A DNA stretch of 14,082 nt from Dethiosulfovibrio sp. (lineage in GTDB: Bacteria; Synergistota; Synergistia; Synergistales; Dethiosulfovibrionaceae): contig JAQUTB010000011.1 in assembly GCA_028709985.1 (NCBI GenBank), positions 1 to 14,082 of the forward strand, read 5' to 3'. The translations under genes and the position numbers were made by a program. Below are positions 1-7,037 of the stretch, piece after piece; position 1 is the stretch's first letter; every line of letters begins with the position of its first letter. Under the pieces are notes generated by a model. It worked only from the letters and a program-made list of their open reading frames with translations. It did no database searches and was not told where the DNA came from.

Positions 1-354
1 TATCCAGGTCTGAAAGCCAAACCAGAAAAAGCACGGGATAGAACGAATTATGGCGGGGATAACCGAGCCCCTGTATCCGAAACAGGACCTCAAATAGACG
101 GCGAAAGGTATTCCGTACTTGAGCCCCATATCCCCGTTCAATATCAGAAGGATCGAGACGATTTAATAGGCAACGACAACGGGAAAAATAATCGACACAG
201 GGGTCATGTTGGGATACAGCTGGCCTCCTACGGAGAACCCTCCTAGGTTGATGGTCATACCGGCCCATAACAGGGTATAGTCCCAAAACGACAGATCTCT
301 CTCCTTTGCGGTAGTAGGGCGAAGCTCTGGATTATCGTACTCCTTTGAACTCAT
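1..354 (-). pseudogene. NCS1-family nucleobase/allantoin permease, N-terminal part, interrupted by in-frame TAA; runs off the window
   Basis: NCS1 (PF02133) carriers bring purines, pyrimidines, hydantoins or allantoin across the cytoplasmic membrane with a cation. The start ATG (352-354) follows GAGGG at good spacing. The first 63 codons give a short cytoplasmic tail and a first membrane segment. TAA at 163-165 then stops the frame. The same frame continues without another stop to the window edge (54 codons) and reads as ordinary NCS1 sequence, with KYGIPFAV near the first helix pair and a W-F-G-F-Q-T-W stretch at the edge. This is therefore a single nonsense change inside a conserved gene, not its natural end. 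It lies downstream of the allantoin genes on the same strand, behind a terminator, so allantoin or uric acid is a reasonable substrate (inference). A base-call error is possible; TAA is not a known recoding codon in such bacteria. Confidence 0.75.
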
Positions 355-394
355 ATCTTTCCCTCCTATCTGGATAAAACGGTTTATTTAACGT

Positions 395-431
395 AAAAAG
401 GCAGACAGGCCCCGTAGGTCCCATCTGCCTT
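395..431 (-). terminator. Rho-independent terminator after the carbamoyltransferase-like gene
   Basis: Perfect 8-bp inverted repeat: AAGGCAGA at 398-405 and TCTGCCTT at 424-431. Read on the minus strand, the second arm runs straight into a T tract (399-395). It lies 11 bases beyond the stop of the carbamoyltransferase-like gene and 41 bases before the transporter start. The 18-nt loop is long. It may only partly stop transcription and so reduce transporter expression relative to the enzymes. Confidence 0.65.
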
Positions 432-441
432 GTGTCTCACC

Positions 442-1467
442 CTAGCTAATTCCCACCATAGAGGCGACCAGAGCCATGCGAATGGGTACGCTGAAAGCCA
501 TTTGCTTGAAGTAAAGCTCAAACTCGCTGTGATCGATGGCGTAATCGAACTCCACCGAGTTTCTCGGAAGGGAGTGCATGATGCCTATTGAACGACCGGT
601 CTTTTTCTTTATCGCTTCGAGGGCCTCCAAGGTGATGTAGAAGTCCTTGATCTTGTCCATGAAGGCGTTTCTGGCCTCGGGGTTGTCCTTGGGAACGCTA
701 CAACCGGGGAGGTAGCAGAGATGGGTCGTAGCCATGACGTCCATGAACTCGCTGTTGGAAATATCGTAGTGTTCCTCCATGGAGGCTCCGGCTCCCTCCA
801 GCTTCTCCCTGACAGTGGAGGGTATGGGGTTCTCCTTCAGACCGACGTAGACGATATGGGCTCCCATTATGGCCAGTCCCATGGCGAAGGAGTGTCCACT
901 TCTGGCCCTGGACAGGTCGGAGGAGGCTATACAGACCCTGAGTCCGTCGAAGCCTCCGAAGGCCCTGTAGGCGGTGTACATATCGAGCAACCCCTGGGTG
1001 GGGTGGGTCTCGTTGCCCCAGCCGCAGCTGATCACCGGAACAGTGGCGGAGGGGAGCGCCTCTGCGACAGCCGCGTAGTCGGGGTGGCGAATGCCTATTA
1101 TATTGGAATACTGGGATACGGTCCTGAGGTGATCCGAAAGGCTCTCTCCCTTAGCCGCGGACGAGTTATGCCCGGGGTTGGACTCGGTCAGTACTCCGCC
1201 TCCAAGGCGTATCATTGCCAGCTCGGTGCTGAACCTGGTCCTGGTGGAGGGCTGGAAGAAAAGGGCTCCCAGAACCTTGCCGGACATGAGGTTTAGGCCG
1301 GTCCTCCAGAAGGGCTCCAGCATGCTGGCGGCGGTGAAAAGATGGTGATAGCGTTCCCTGGTGAGGTCGGTCAAAAATTCCAGGTTTTTACCCTTTAGCT
1401 CCGTTGCCTCTAGCTCCGCCTTTATGCAGGACGGGGCGAAATCAGCGGTGATAGCCAAGCGTGACAC
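442..1467 (-). CDS. Aspartate/ornithine carbamoyltransferase-family protein in allantoin operon; candidate oxamate (oxalurate-cleaving) carbamoyltransferase
   Basis: The 341-aa protein has the full carbamoyl-phosphate site of the family: S-T-R-T-R at 74-78, Lys106 in AKGESLSD, Arg127-His128-Pro129, HPTQ at 155-158, Arg189 and HSLPR at 298-302. It resembles aspartate transcarbamylase most. However, the stretch matching the aspartate-binding Arg229-x-Gln231 of the E. coli enzyme reads L-P-G-C-S here, so both residues are lost and aspartate is an unlikely acceptor. It follows allE and a reductoisomerase-like gene. In allantoin fermentation, oxalurate plus phosphate gives oxamate plus carbamoyl phosphate, which can make ATP through carbamate kinase. 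Assigning that reaction here is inference; another purine-derived carbamoyl donor is possible (compare uncharacterised YgeW). No carbamate kinase is in the window. The listed start is GTG; TTG at 1456-1458 has better spacing to GGGAG. Confidence 0.85.
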   Translation of the reverse strand: MSRLAITADFAPSCIKAELEATELKGKNLEFLTDLTRERYHHLFTAASMLEPFWRTGLNLMSGKVLGALFFQPSTRTRFSTELAMIRLGGGVLTESNPGHNSSAAKGESLSDHLRTVSQYSNIIGIRHPDYAAVAEALPSATVPVISCGWGNETHPTQGLLDMYTAYRAFGGFDGLRVCIASSDLSRARSGHSFAMGLAIMGAHIVYVGLKENPIPSTVREKLEGAGASMEEHYDISNSEFMDVMATTHLCYLPGCSVPKDNPEARNAFMDKIKDFYITLEALEAIKKKTGRSIGIMHSLPRNSVEFDYAIDHSEFELYFKQMAFSVPIRMALVASMVGIS

Positions 1468-1491
1468 TCCCTTTCTTATTCAACGGCAGGC

Positions 1492-2484
1492 CTAGGACAG
1501 CCCGAACCTCTTTCTGAACTCCGCTCCAGTAGCCTCCATCTCCGACTCCTTCCAGGTCCGTCTCATTCTGTGAAGGGTGGGCATTCCCTGGCTGAACTCG
1601 AGAAGCCAGCGCTTGGCGAACTCGCCCTTTTCCGTCTCGTCGAAGATCCTCTGGATCTCTTCGTAGTTGATGACCCTGGGGCCGGAGGTGCGGACCGCAA
1701 ACTCACAGGTTCGGCTGGCCCTGCTGGTAAGGTAGGACTCGATCCCCACCTCGTCGATGTCGTCTATGATAGAACGGATCGAGCGGACCGCCTTGGCGTA
1801 GGCGAAGGACTTGGGATAGCCGTTGTCCGACATGACCTTGTAGATGGCCCTCATGAGGTGGATAGCACCTCCGTAGAGAACCTGCTCCTCGAAGTTGTCT
1901 CCCTCGGTCTCGTGCTGGAAGGACATGAGGATGGTCCCGACCCTGGTGCTGCCGACTCCCTTGGCTATGGCCAAGGCTATCTCGGCGGCCTTGCCGGTGG
2001 CGTCCTGGTCCACCGCCACACAGCCGTAGATGCCCGAGCCGTTCTTGTACTTCTGCCTCACCACCGGGCCAGGCCCGTTGGGTACGAACAGGACCACGTC
2101 CACGTCCTTCGGAGGCTGGATGGTCCCGTAGAGGATGGCAAAACCGTGGGCAAAGCTCAGGGTCTGACCCTTTCTCAGGTTGGCGTGGATGGAGGAGTAA
2201 TAGACCTCCGGCTGAGCCGGATCCTGAAGCAGAATATGAACAACGTCTGCCTTCTTGACCGCGTCCTCTATGGACATGACTGTGAAGCCGTCCTTCTCCG
2301 CCCTCTCCCAGCCCGAGTGGAACCGCTTGTCTCCGGCACCGACTATGACGTTTACGCCGCTGTCTCTGAGGTTGTTGGCCTGGGCGTAGCCCTGACTGCC
2401 GTAGCCGACTATGGCGACGGTCTTTCCGTTCAGTACCTTGAGGTCGACGTCCTCGTCACGATAGATCTTCTCCGTAAAAGCCAT
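1492..2484 (-). CDS. Ketol-acid reductoisomerase (IlvC)-like protein with altered active site; candidate ureidoglycolate dehydrogenase
   Basis: 330 aa, collinear over its whole length with class I KARI: Rossmann GYGSQG at 27-32, FAHGF at 111-115, and the ETExDxFxEQ helix at 192-201 keeping Asp196 and Glu200. Three key positions differ. The P-K-x-P-G-H stretch reads P-N-G-P-G-P (135-140), removing the catalytic Lys and the following His. The two other metal-binding Glu of the C-terminal knotted domain (Glu226 and Glu230 in the Azotobacter enzyme) become Lys231 and Ser235. The cofactor loop (about 49-57) also lacks the usual G-L-R-x-x-S-x-S. True acetohydroxyacid isomerisation is thus unlikely, while NAD(P)-dependent 2-hydroxyacid oxidation remains possible. 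Lying between allE and a carbamoyltransferase, it fits ureidoglycolate to oxalurate (inference). AAGGAG lies 9 nt before this ATG; an ATG at 2491-2493 directly abuts the site and is less likely. Confidence 0.85.
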   Translation of the reverse strand: MAFTEKIYRDEDVDLKVLNGKTVAIVGYGSQGYAQANNLRDSGVNVIVGAGDKRFHSGWERAEKDGFTVMSIEDAVKKADVVHILLQDPAQPEVYYSSIHANLRKGQTLSFAHGFAILYGTIQPPKDVDVVLFVPNGPGPVVRQKYKNGSGIYGCVAVDQDATGKAAEIALAIAKGVGSTRVGTILMSFQHETEGDNFEEQVLYGGAIHLMRAIYKVMSDNGYPKSFAYAKAVRSIRSIIDDIDEVGIESYLTSRASRTCEFAVRTSGPRVINYEEIQRIFDETEKGEFAKRWLLEFSQGMPTLHRMRRTWKESEMEATGAEFRKRFGLS

Positions 2485-2499
2485 ATCGTTCATCTCCTT

Positions 2500-3267
2500 T
2501 TAAATATCAACGTCTCTGTTGAAGTCTTTGGAATAGATGTAGCTCAGCCTCTCCCTGCCCGTAGCGTAGACCGCCTGCTGGGTGTAGGGGCCGAACCAGA
2601 TGAAGTCTTCCTTCTTCACCTGAATCCACTCTTCCCCAAGAAGGTATATGCCCTGGCCGTTCATGATGTAGGCGCCGTGCTCCTGGACGTGGGTCTCAAC
2701 AAAGGGGTGGCATCCGTCGGGCTCGAAGGACAGGACGTGGAAGTTGACGTCGAAACCCAGGTCCTTCGGCAGGAGATCCTGGATGAACACGTTCTCCATT
2801 CCGTCGTAGATCTCCTCGGCTATGTCGTTCACGTTACCGCAGACGACCCTGGCGCTGTGGCCCTCCACAGGGATGTACCTCTGTTTGTAGAGAACGATCC
2901 TCATAGTCCCCTGGGACCGGTTCTCTATTGTCATAGGGGCGTCCTCCGGGGCGAAGACGTAGCCGCCCTGCTTCAGGGTGTAGGTCTCGCCCTTAGCCCC
3001 CACCGATAGCTCTCCCTCGCCGTCCAGGAAGAAGACGAAGGTTTCAACCCCGTCTCCCCCGAAGGGAGCGGTGGTCTTGGCCCCTGGGGCTACCTTGGAT
3101 ATGTACTGGACAAAGCTTGCCCCCATCTTCGGGGAGGCTATGATGGTGGTGGTGAAGCCCTCAAAACCGGGTATCACGTTTATAACCCTGCCCTCGGGGG
3201 GAATCACGGCGTAGGCCCCGTGGCGGACCACGGCCCTAGTGGTAAGAAAATCCTTTGGATATCCCAT
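2500..3267 (-). CDS. allE: (S)-ureidoglycine aminohydrolase, bicupin
   Basis: Converts (S)-ureidoglycine from allantoate hydrolysis to (S)-ureidoglycolate and ammonia. The product is 255 aa, close to E. coli AllE (261 aa), and alignable end to end: the IPGFE segment, GASFV, YKxRYxPVEG, LPKxLGFD, ETHVQEHGAY and the C-terminal SYIYSKDxNRDV are all present. In the second cupin barrel the manganese ligands are visible as Glu191, His193, His197 and Gln231, with the spacing of the Arabidopsis enzyme. The ATG chosen has GGAGG 8 nt upstream; a GTG nine bases earlier lies too close to that site. It is followed after 15 bases by the reductoisomerase-like gene, whose Shine-Dalgarno sequence lies just after this stop, so the two are probably co-transcribed. 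Confidence 0.95.
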   Translation of the reverse strand: MGYPKDFLTTRAVVRHGAYAVIPPEGRVINVIPGFEGFTTTIIASPKMGASFVQYISKVAPGAKTTAPFGGDGVETFVFFLDGEGELSVGAKGETYTLKQGGYVFAPEDAPMTIENRSQGTMRIVLYKQRYIPVEGHSARVVCGNVNDIAEEIYDGMENVFIQDLLPKDLGFDVNFHVLSFEPDGCHPFVETHVQEHGAYIMNGQGIYLLGEEWIQVKKEDFIWFGPYTQQAVYATGRERLSYIYSKDFNRDVDI

Positions 3268-3304
3268 ACAAGACACCTCCGTTGTTTTAGAAAAAAGGCG
3301 AAGA

Positions 3305-4543
3305 TCACTCCGCCAACGATATAACCGTCGATAAAAGCACCTGAGCCCCTTTGGCTATCTGTTCCGTGGACGTGTATTCCTCCGGGCAGTGGCTTTTTCC
3401 GTCCTTGCTTGGCACGAATATCAGACCGGTATCGGTGATGGAGCTGAGCAACACCGCATCGTGTACCGCACCGCTGTTCATCACCTTGCAGGAAAAACCG
3501 GAAGATCCCGCCGAGTCCGCAATGACCCTGGCCACCGACTGGGACATGTTGACCGGGCTCTGACGGCCCAATATCTCCATCGACCTTTCCAGCCCACAGT
3601 CCGAGGCAACCTGCTCCACCAAAAGCCCCACTTGATGCATAACCCTATCGATGGCCTCCTGGCTGACGTCCCGAACGTCCAGGGAGAACGTAACCTCACC
3701 TGGGATCGCGTTGGATACGTTGGGCTCGCACTTTATGTAGCCAACGGTCCCCACCACCGACGGAGAAGGATCCTCCTGAACTATGCCCTTGACCCCAGAG
3801 ATAACCCTGGCGGCTCCGATCAATGCGTCCTGCCTCAGCCTCATGGGGGTGGAACCGGCGTGATTCGCCGACCCCTTAAAGGTGATCCTGCTTTGGCAGA
3901 GACCGGCTATGGACTGGACGACCCCTATCTCCATGGACTCGGACTCGAGAACCACGCTCTGCTCCACGTGGAGCTCCACCATGGCGTGTATCTCACCGGG
4001 AGCAACCTTCTGGGAAGGAATCCTGTCGGGATCGAATCCCCTGAAACTGCACATGTCGTACATGGACATTCCCGACTGAGATAAGAGCTTTTTTACGTCC
4101 TCCAGGGATAGATAGCCGGTCATTGCCTTGCTTCCGGCGCAGGTGACGCCGAAGTTAGATCCCTCCTCCTCGGAGAAGATCACCACCTCGTATGGCCTTT
4201 TAAGAGGCTCGTCCCTGGTGGCGAGGCATCTGGCGACCTCCAGCGCCGCCACCACGCCGACCACTCCGTCGTAGTCCCCTCCCTGAAAGACCGAGTCCAC
4301 GTGGGATCCACTCAGGACAGGGGGAAGGTCACTCTGACCGGGGAGACGGCCCCTCACGTTGCCCACCCCGTCGACGGAGACCTCCATGCCTAGGTCGGCC
4401 ATCTGATCCATCAGGTAGGACCTGACAGCCATATCCAGGTCGCTGTAAGAGAAACAGGTCCTGCCCCGTTCATCGTCCCTGCTCAGGGTCCCGATGATCT
4501 CAATGTCCTTTTTTATACGATCAGATGAGACTTTAAGCTCCAT
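3305..4543 (-). CDS. allC: Allantoate amidohydrolase (M20 hydantoinase/carbamoylase family)
   Basis: Hydrolyses allantoate to ureidoglycine, CO2 and ammonia in the cytoplasm; it would feed AllE, the next gene. The 412-aa length is normal for the family. Binuclear metal-site residues are seen as His81 (GSHVDS), Asp92 (GGDYDG), Glu127 (SEEEGSNF), His192 (ELHVEQ) and His385 (DGKSHCPEE). The dimerisation-domain motif NHAGSTPM is at 227-234 and the substrate-contact region VSNAIPGEV at about 276-284. The family also contains N-carbamoyl-amino-acid hydrolases and ureidoglycolate amidohydrolases, which cannot be told apart by motif alone; the adjoining allE favours allantoate. The ATG has GGGAG at 6 nt spacing. 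First gene of the enzyme operon, separated from pucR by a terminator-like hairpin. Confidence 0.85.
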   Translation of the reverse strand: MELKVSSDRIKKDIEIIGTLSRDDERGRTCFSYSDLDMAVRSYLMDQMADLGMEVSVDGVGNVRGRLPGQSDLPPVLSGSHVDSVFQGGDYDGVVGVVAALEVARCLATRDEPLKRPYEVVIFSEEEGSNFGVTCAGSKAMTGYLSLEDVKKLLSQSGMSMYDMCSFRGFDPDRIPSQKVAPGEIHAMVELHVEQSVVLESESMEIGVVQSIAGLCQSRITFKGSANHAGSTPMRLRQDALIGAARVISGVKGIVQEDPSPSVVGTVGYIKCEPNVSNAIPGEVTFSLDVRDVSQEAIDRVMHQVGLLVEQVASDCGLERSMEILGRQSPVNMSQSVARVIADSAGSSGFSCKVMNSGAVHDAVLLSSITDTGLIFVPSKDGKSHCPEEYTSTEQIAKGAQVLLSTVISLAE

Positions 4544-4570
4544 TACGATCTCCCTCCCTGTGACGACCTT

Positions 4571-4599
4571 ATTCTATTTTTTTCGCTGAGGCAGATCAT
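4571..4599 (-). promoter_or_regulatory. Possible promoter of the allC-allE operon
   Basis: On the minus strand, TAGAAT (4576-4571) resembles a -10 box and follows a run of A. At 17 bp spacing the -35 position (4599-4594) reads ATGATC, which is poor, so any promoter here would need an activator such as the neighbouring PucR protein. It is placed here because a terminator-like hairpin lies directly upstream. Confidence 0.3.
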
Positions 4600-4612
4600 C
4601 GTGATAAAGGGA

Positions 4613-4662
4613 CAAAAAACGCCCCGAATCGAGAACCAAAGTTCCCAATTCGAAGCGTTTTT
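4613..4662 (-). terminator. Terminator-like hairpin between the PucR-family gene and allC
   Basis: AAAAACGC (4615-4622) pairs with GCGTTTTT (4655-4662). Inside it, CGAAT (4625-4629) pairs with ATTCG (4648-4652), and GAGAAC with GTTCCC form an apical extension. On the minus strand the stem ends in a T run, as expected for a factor-independent terminator of the regulator gene. Near-symmetry would allow action on both strands. Confidence 0.65.
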
Positions 4663-4678
4663 AACATCTCAGAAACTA

Positions 4679-4718
4679 TTTACACCAAAATTGACCGTAT
4701 TTTTTGGCAACTTTACAC
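4679..4718. repeat. AT-rich repeat cluster just after the pucR stop (possible operator)
   Basis: Two direct copies of TTTACAC (4679-4685 and 4712-4718) flank an inverted repeat CCAAAA (4685-4690) / TTTTGG (4702-4707). The stretch is far more AT-rich than the genes around it. It could be a regulator binding site for the adjacent operon, but no family consensus was recognised. Confidence 0.3.
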
Positions 4719-4742
4719 AGGGCTCGAAGACATAGGCCTGGC

Positions 4743-6347
4743 CTAACGGAAGGTTCTGTCTCTGGAGAGAACGTACAGCTTCAATGCCATGGCAACGCTC
4801 AATCTATCGTCGGAGGATTCCAGATCGGACCCAAGTAGCTGGTGGACCTTCTCCATCCTGTATCGAAGTGTGTTGTAGTGTACGCACAGATGGGAGGCGG
4901 TGTTCTTGAGGGACCAATTACAGTGGACCAGGGCCTCCAGGGTGTCCAGGAGCTCGGACCGTCCCTCGTCCTTCATCGTTATGAGAGGGCCAAGCTGCGA
5001 CATATAGAAACGCTCCGATTCGGTGGATCCGCTGATCGAGGCCAGCACAGAATACATCCCCATCCTACCCCAGTAGACCTCACGGTCCCCTCCCATTATG
5101 GGCCTTATTGTGTTTATGGCCTCCCTGGCTTCGTCGTAACTTTCGTGACAGAGAAAACAGCTCTCCTTGGGCTCACCGACACCTACGGTAACGGAGAAAC
5201 CGGTCCTCTCCTTTACCATGGCCCTGATCCTTGGAAGGATATCCTTAAGGGGGGGCATCGGAGATCCTTCCTTCAGCGGAAGCAGAAAGACAACCATGTC
5301 GGTCATGGTGGTGTATGGGATCTTGGGGTAAGAGGCCCTCATGGCGTCGACGCAGATGCCTATTATCTTCTCCCTTTTCTCCTCAAGGCCGATACACTTG
5401 GGATTTCCGTCCGAGTCGCCTATGCAGGACTTATAGCCGTCGATATCGGCCACTATAACCTGAAATCGCCCCCTGAAATCCCAGTCAAACCGCTCCGCCC
5501 TGGCCCAAAGCTCCCTCTCAAAACGGATGTTCTTGAAAAGCAGATCCTGGACGAACTCATCCCTGTATCGCCTCTCGGTCTCTCGGGCCACCATGTCCCT
5601 CTGGGCGCAGACCAAGACCGCGCTCTTGGCGTGCTCCAGGACGAGGCTCCACTGACGATCGACGTCGTCGGAGATAAGGACGTTTATCACGATATAGCCG
5701 TAGATCTTCCCCGCAAGGGCCACTGGCTCGGATATATAGCTGTGGATCAGGCTCTGGACCGTGTCGCAGTGGACCGTCTCGTCAAAATCCCTGGAGGCCC
5801 CACAGACGTATCTCTCCCTGCCTATGACGTCGATATAGCCCACATCCTCCCTCAAAAAACTCCTTATGGTATAAAGTATCTGTTGTATCGTTCCACCGGA
5901 GGCCATCAGGGAGTAGAAGGACCGCAATATAGCCTCGGAGAACCTTACGTCCCCGACGCTTTCGTCGACTATTTTGGACAGTATGGGAAATATGATATCC
6001 CCAAAGGCCAGATGGGACGGGAGCTCCACTACGGGCAAACATAGCCGGTCCGCCTCGGCAATACAGCTGGAGGGGAGCTCGTCTATGAACCGCTTGAGCT
6101 TTATTCCAAGGGCCGAGACCCCCGAGTCCCTCATCTGCTCCAAAAGGGCCATGAGGCTTTCGGGGTCTGACCGAAAGGCGTAGGCGGCGGTGAGGATAAA
6201 CTCACCTCCGTGGAGCCAGCGGACTATGTCCGGAGCCTCCATAACGTTAACGTTGGAGACAGGCCTGTCGAGACCAGCGGCCCCGGCCAGGACATTGGCC
6301 CCCTTTAGCTCGGCCATATTGAGGATATCCCTGACGGTGACGGACAA
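4743..6347 (-). CDS. pucR: PucR-family transcriptional regulator of purine/allantoin catabolism
   Basis: A 534-aa cytoplasmic DNA-binding regulator. Residues about 1-125 form the PucR N-terminal sensory domain (TVRDIL at the start, then VMEAPDIVRWLHGGEFILT). The centre (roughly 290-410) matches the degenerate GGDEF-like CdaR domain. Residues 466-525 are the C-terminal helix-turn-helix, with the family signature N-T-L-R-Y-R-M-x-K. B. subtilis PucR (531 aa) activates purine catabolic genes with allantoin-type inducers, and the position directly upstream of the allantoin genes supports that role here, though the family also serves other pathways. The start chosen is TTG because GAGGGGG lies 8 nt upstream; the frame is open to an ATG at 6393-6395 and a TTG at 6399-6401, neither with a ribosome binding site. 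Confidence 0.85.
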   Translation of the reverse strand: MSVTVRDILNMAELKGANVLAGAAGLDRPVSNVNVMEAPDIVRWLHGGEFILTAAYAFRSDPESLMALLEQMRDSGVSALGIKLKRFIDELPSSCIAEADRLCLPVVELPSHLAFGDIIFPILSKIVDESVGDVRFSEAILRSFYSLMASGGTIQQILYTIRSFLREDVGYIDVIGRERYVCGASRDFDETVHCDTVQSLIHSYISEPVALAGKIYGYIVINVLISDDVDRQWSLVLEHAKSAVLVCAQRDMVARETERRYRDEFVQDLLFKNIRFERELWARAERFDWDFRGRFQVIVADIDGYKSCIGDSDGNPKCIGLEEKREKIIGICVDAMRASYPKIPYTTMTDMVVFLLPLKEGSPMPPLKDILPRIRAMVKERTGFSVTVGVGEPKESCFLCHESYDEAREAINTIRPIMGGDREVYWGRMGMYSVLASISGSTESERFYMSQLGPLITMKDEGRSELLDTLEALVHCNWSLKNTASHLCVHYNTLRYRMEKVHQLLGSDLESSDDRLSVAMALKLYVLSRDRTFR

Positions 6348-6448
6348 AATAACAACCCCCTCACTGAACTGTGGATCCTTTAGAGGATAACACATACACA
6401 AAAAGTCAGGGAGGACTAAAAAGAGACGAAAGAGGAGGCATTATAAGC

Positions 6449-6925
6449 ATGACGGAGCTACACCTATCGGTGAGAGAAATGTGGCTAAACTATCTAAAGC
6501 AGGAGAGCATATCGGAATCAGACGCCCCTGCCTACGAGTCCTGGCACTTCTGCGACAACAAAGCCGACGCAGACGAGCTGGCCCAGCTGGTCCTGGACGG
6601 GGTCAAGAAGGCGACCACATCGTCTTTGGAATGCACTCTGGAGGAGGGGGAGGAGGTTCCCAAGGCAGGAGCCCTGTCGATCGTCACAGATTGGGAGGGT
6701 ATCGCCAAGTGCGTCATAAAGACGGAAAAGGTCGATGTAGTCCCCTTCCGAGAAGTCACGGCCCAGTTCGCCGCCACTGAGGGAGAGGGAGACAAGTCCC
6801 TAGACTATTGGAGAAGGGTCCATAAAGAGAGCTTCACCAGAGCGATGGAGGAGCTTGGGCTCAAGTTTCACGAGGACACCGGAGCCGTGTGCGAGACCTT
6901 CTCTGTGGTCTATCCTCCTCGATAG
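6449..6925 (+). CDS. ASCH-domain protein, copy 1
   Basis: 158-aa soluble protein of the larger ASCH type (PF04266, related to the RNA-binding PUA fold). Family features seen: an N-terminal YxSWHFCDN segment, LVLDGVKKAT, an E-x-P-K-x-G turn, DWEGIAKCVI, VVPFREVT, EGEGD, a WRRxH motif, and CETFSVVYPP at the end. Proposed roles of ASCH proteins include RNA processing and RNase or modified-nucleoside hydrolase activity; none can be assigned here. AGAGGAGG precedes this ATG by 10 nt. The frame is open upstream to 6371, but that extension lacks family similarity and a ribosome binding site. A paralogue of identical length lies at 10341-10817. Divergent from the PucR-family gene, with about 100 bp between them to hold both promoters. 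Confidence 0.85.
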   Translation: MTELHLSVREMWLNYLKQESISESDAPAYESWHFCDNKADADELAQLVLDGVKKATTSSLECTLEEGEEVPKAGALSIVTDWEGIAKCVIKTEKVDVVPFREVTAQFAATEGEGDKSLDYWRRVHKESFTRAMEELGLKFHEDTGAVCETFSVVYPPR

Positions 6926-7037
6926 GGCCGAAAAGAGAAAAAAGAGAAAAATATAGACGAAGCCACTTGAGAGCTGTATAACTGTAAGGTGAGAAAGCTC
7001 ATGAAACATCCTTAACTACCAGAGGAGGTATGATTAC

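Noticed and set aside
163..165. Recoding of the transporter TAA
   Set aside because: UAA is not read as selenocysteine or pyrrolysine in known bacteria. A nonsense mutation or base-call error is simpler.
1570..3009. Long plus-strand open frame (479 codons) opposite the reductoisomerase-like gene and allE
   Set aside because: It lies opposite two well-conserved genes, its translation has low-complexity V/L/D/G-rich shadow character, and it has no family motif or ribosome binding site.
4842..6044. 400-codon plus-strand open frame opposite the PucR-family gene
   Set aside because: Antisense shadow of a gene with recognised domains; no motif.
6371..6448. N-terminal extension of the first ASCH protein
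   Set aside because: The paralogue has no such extension, and the strong ribosome binding site lies just before 6449.
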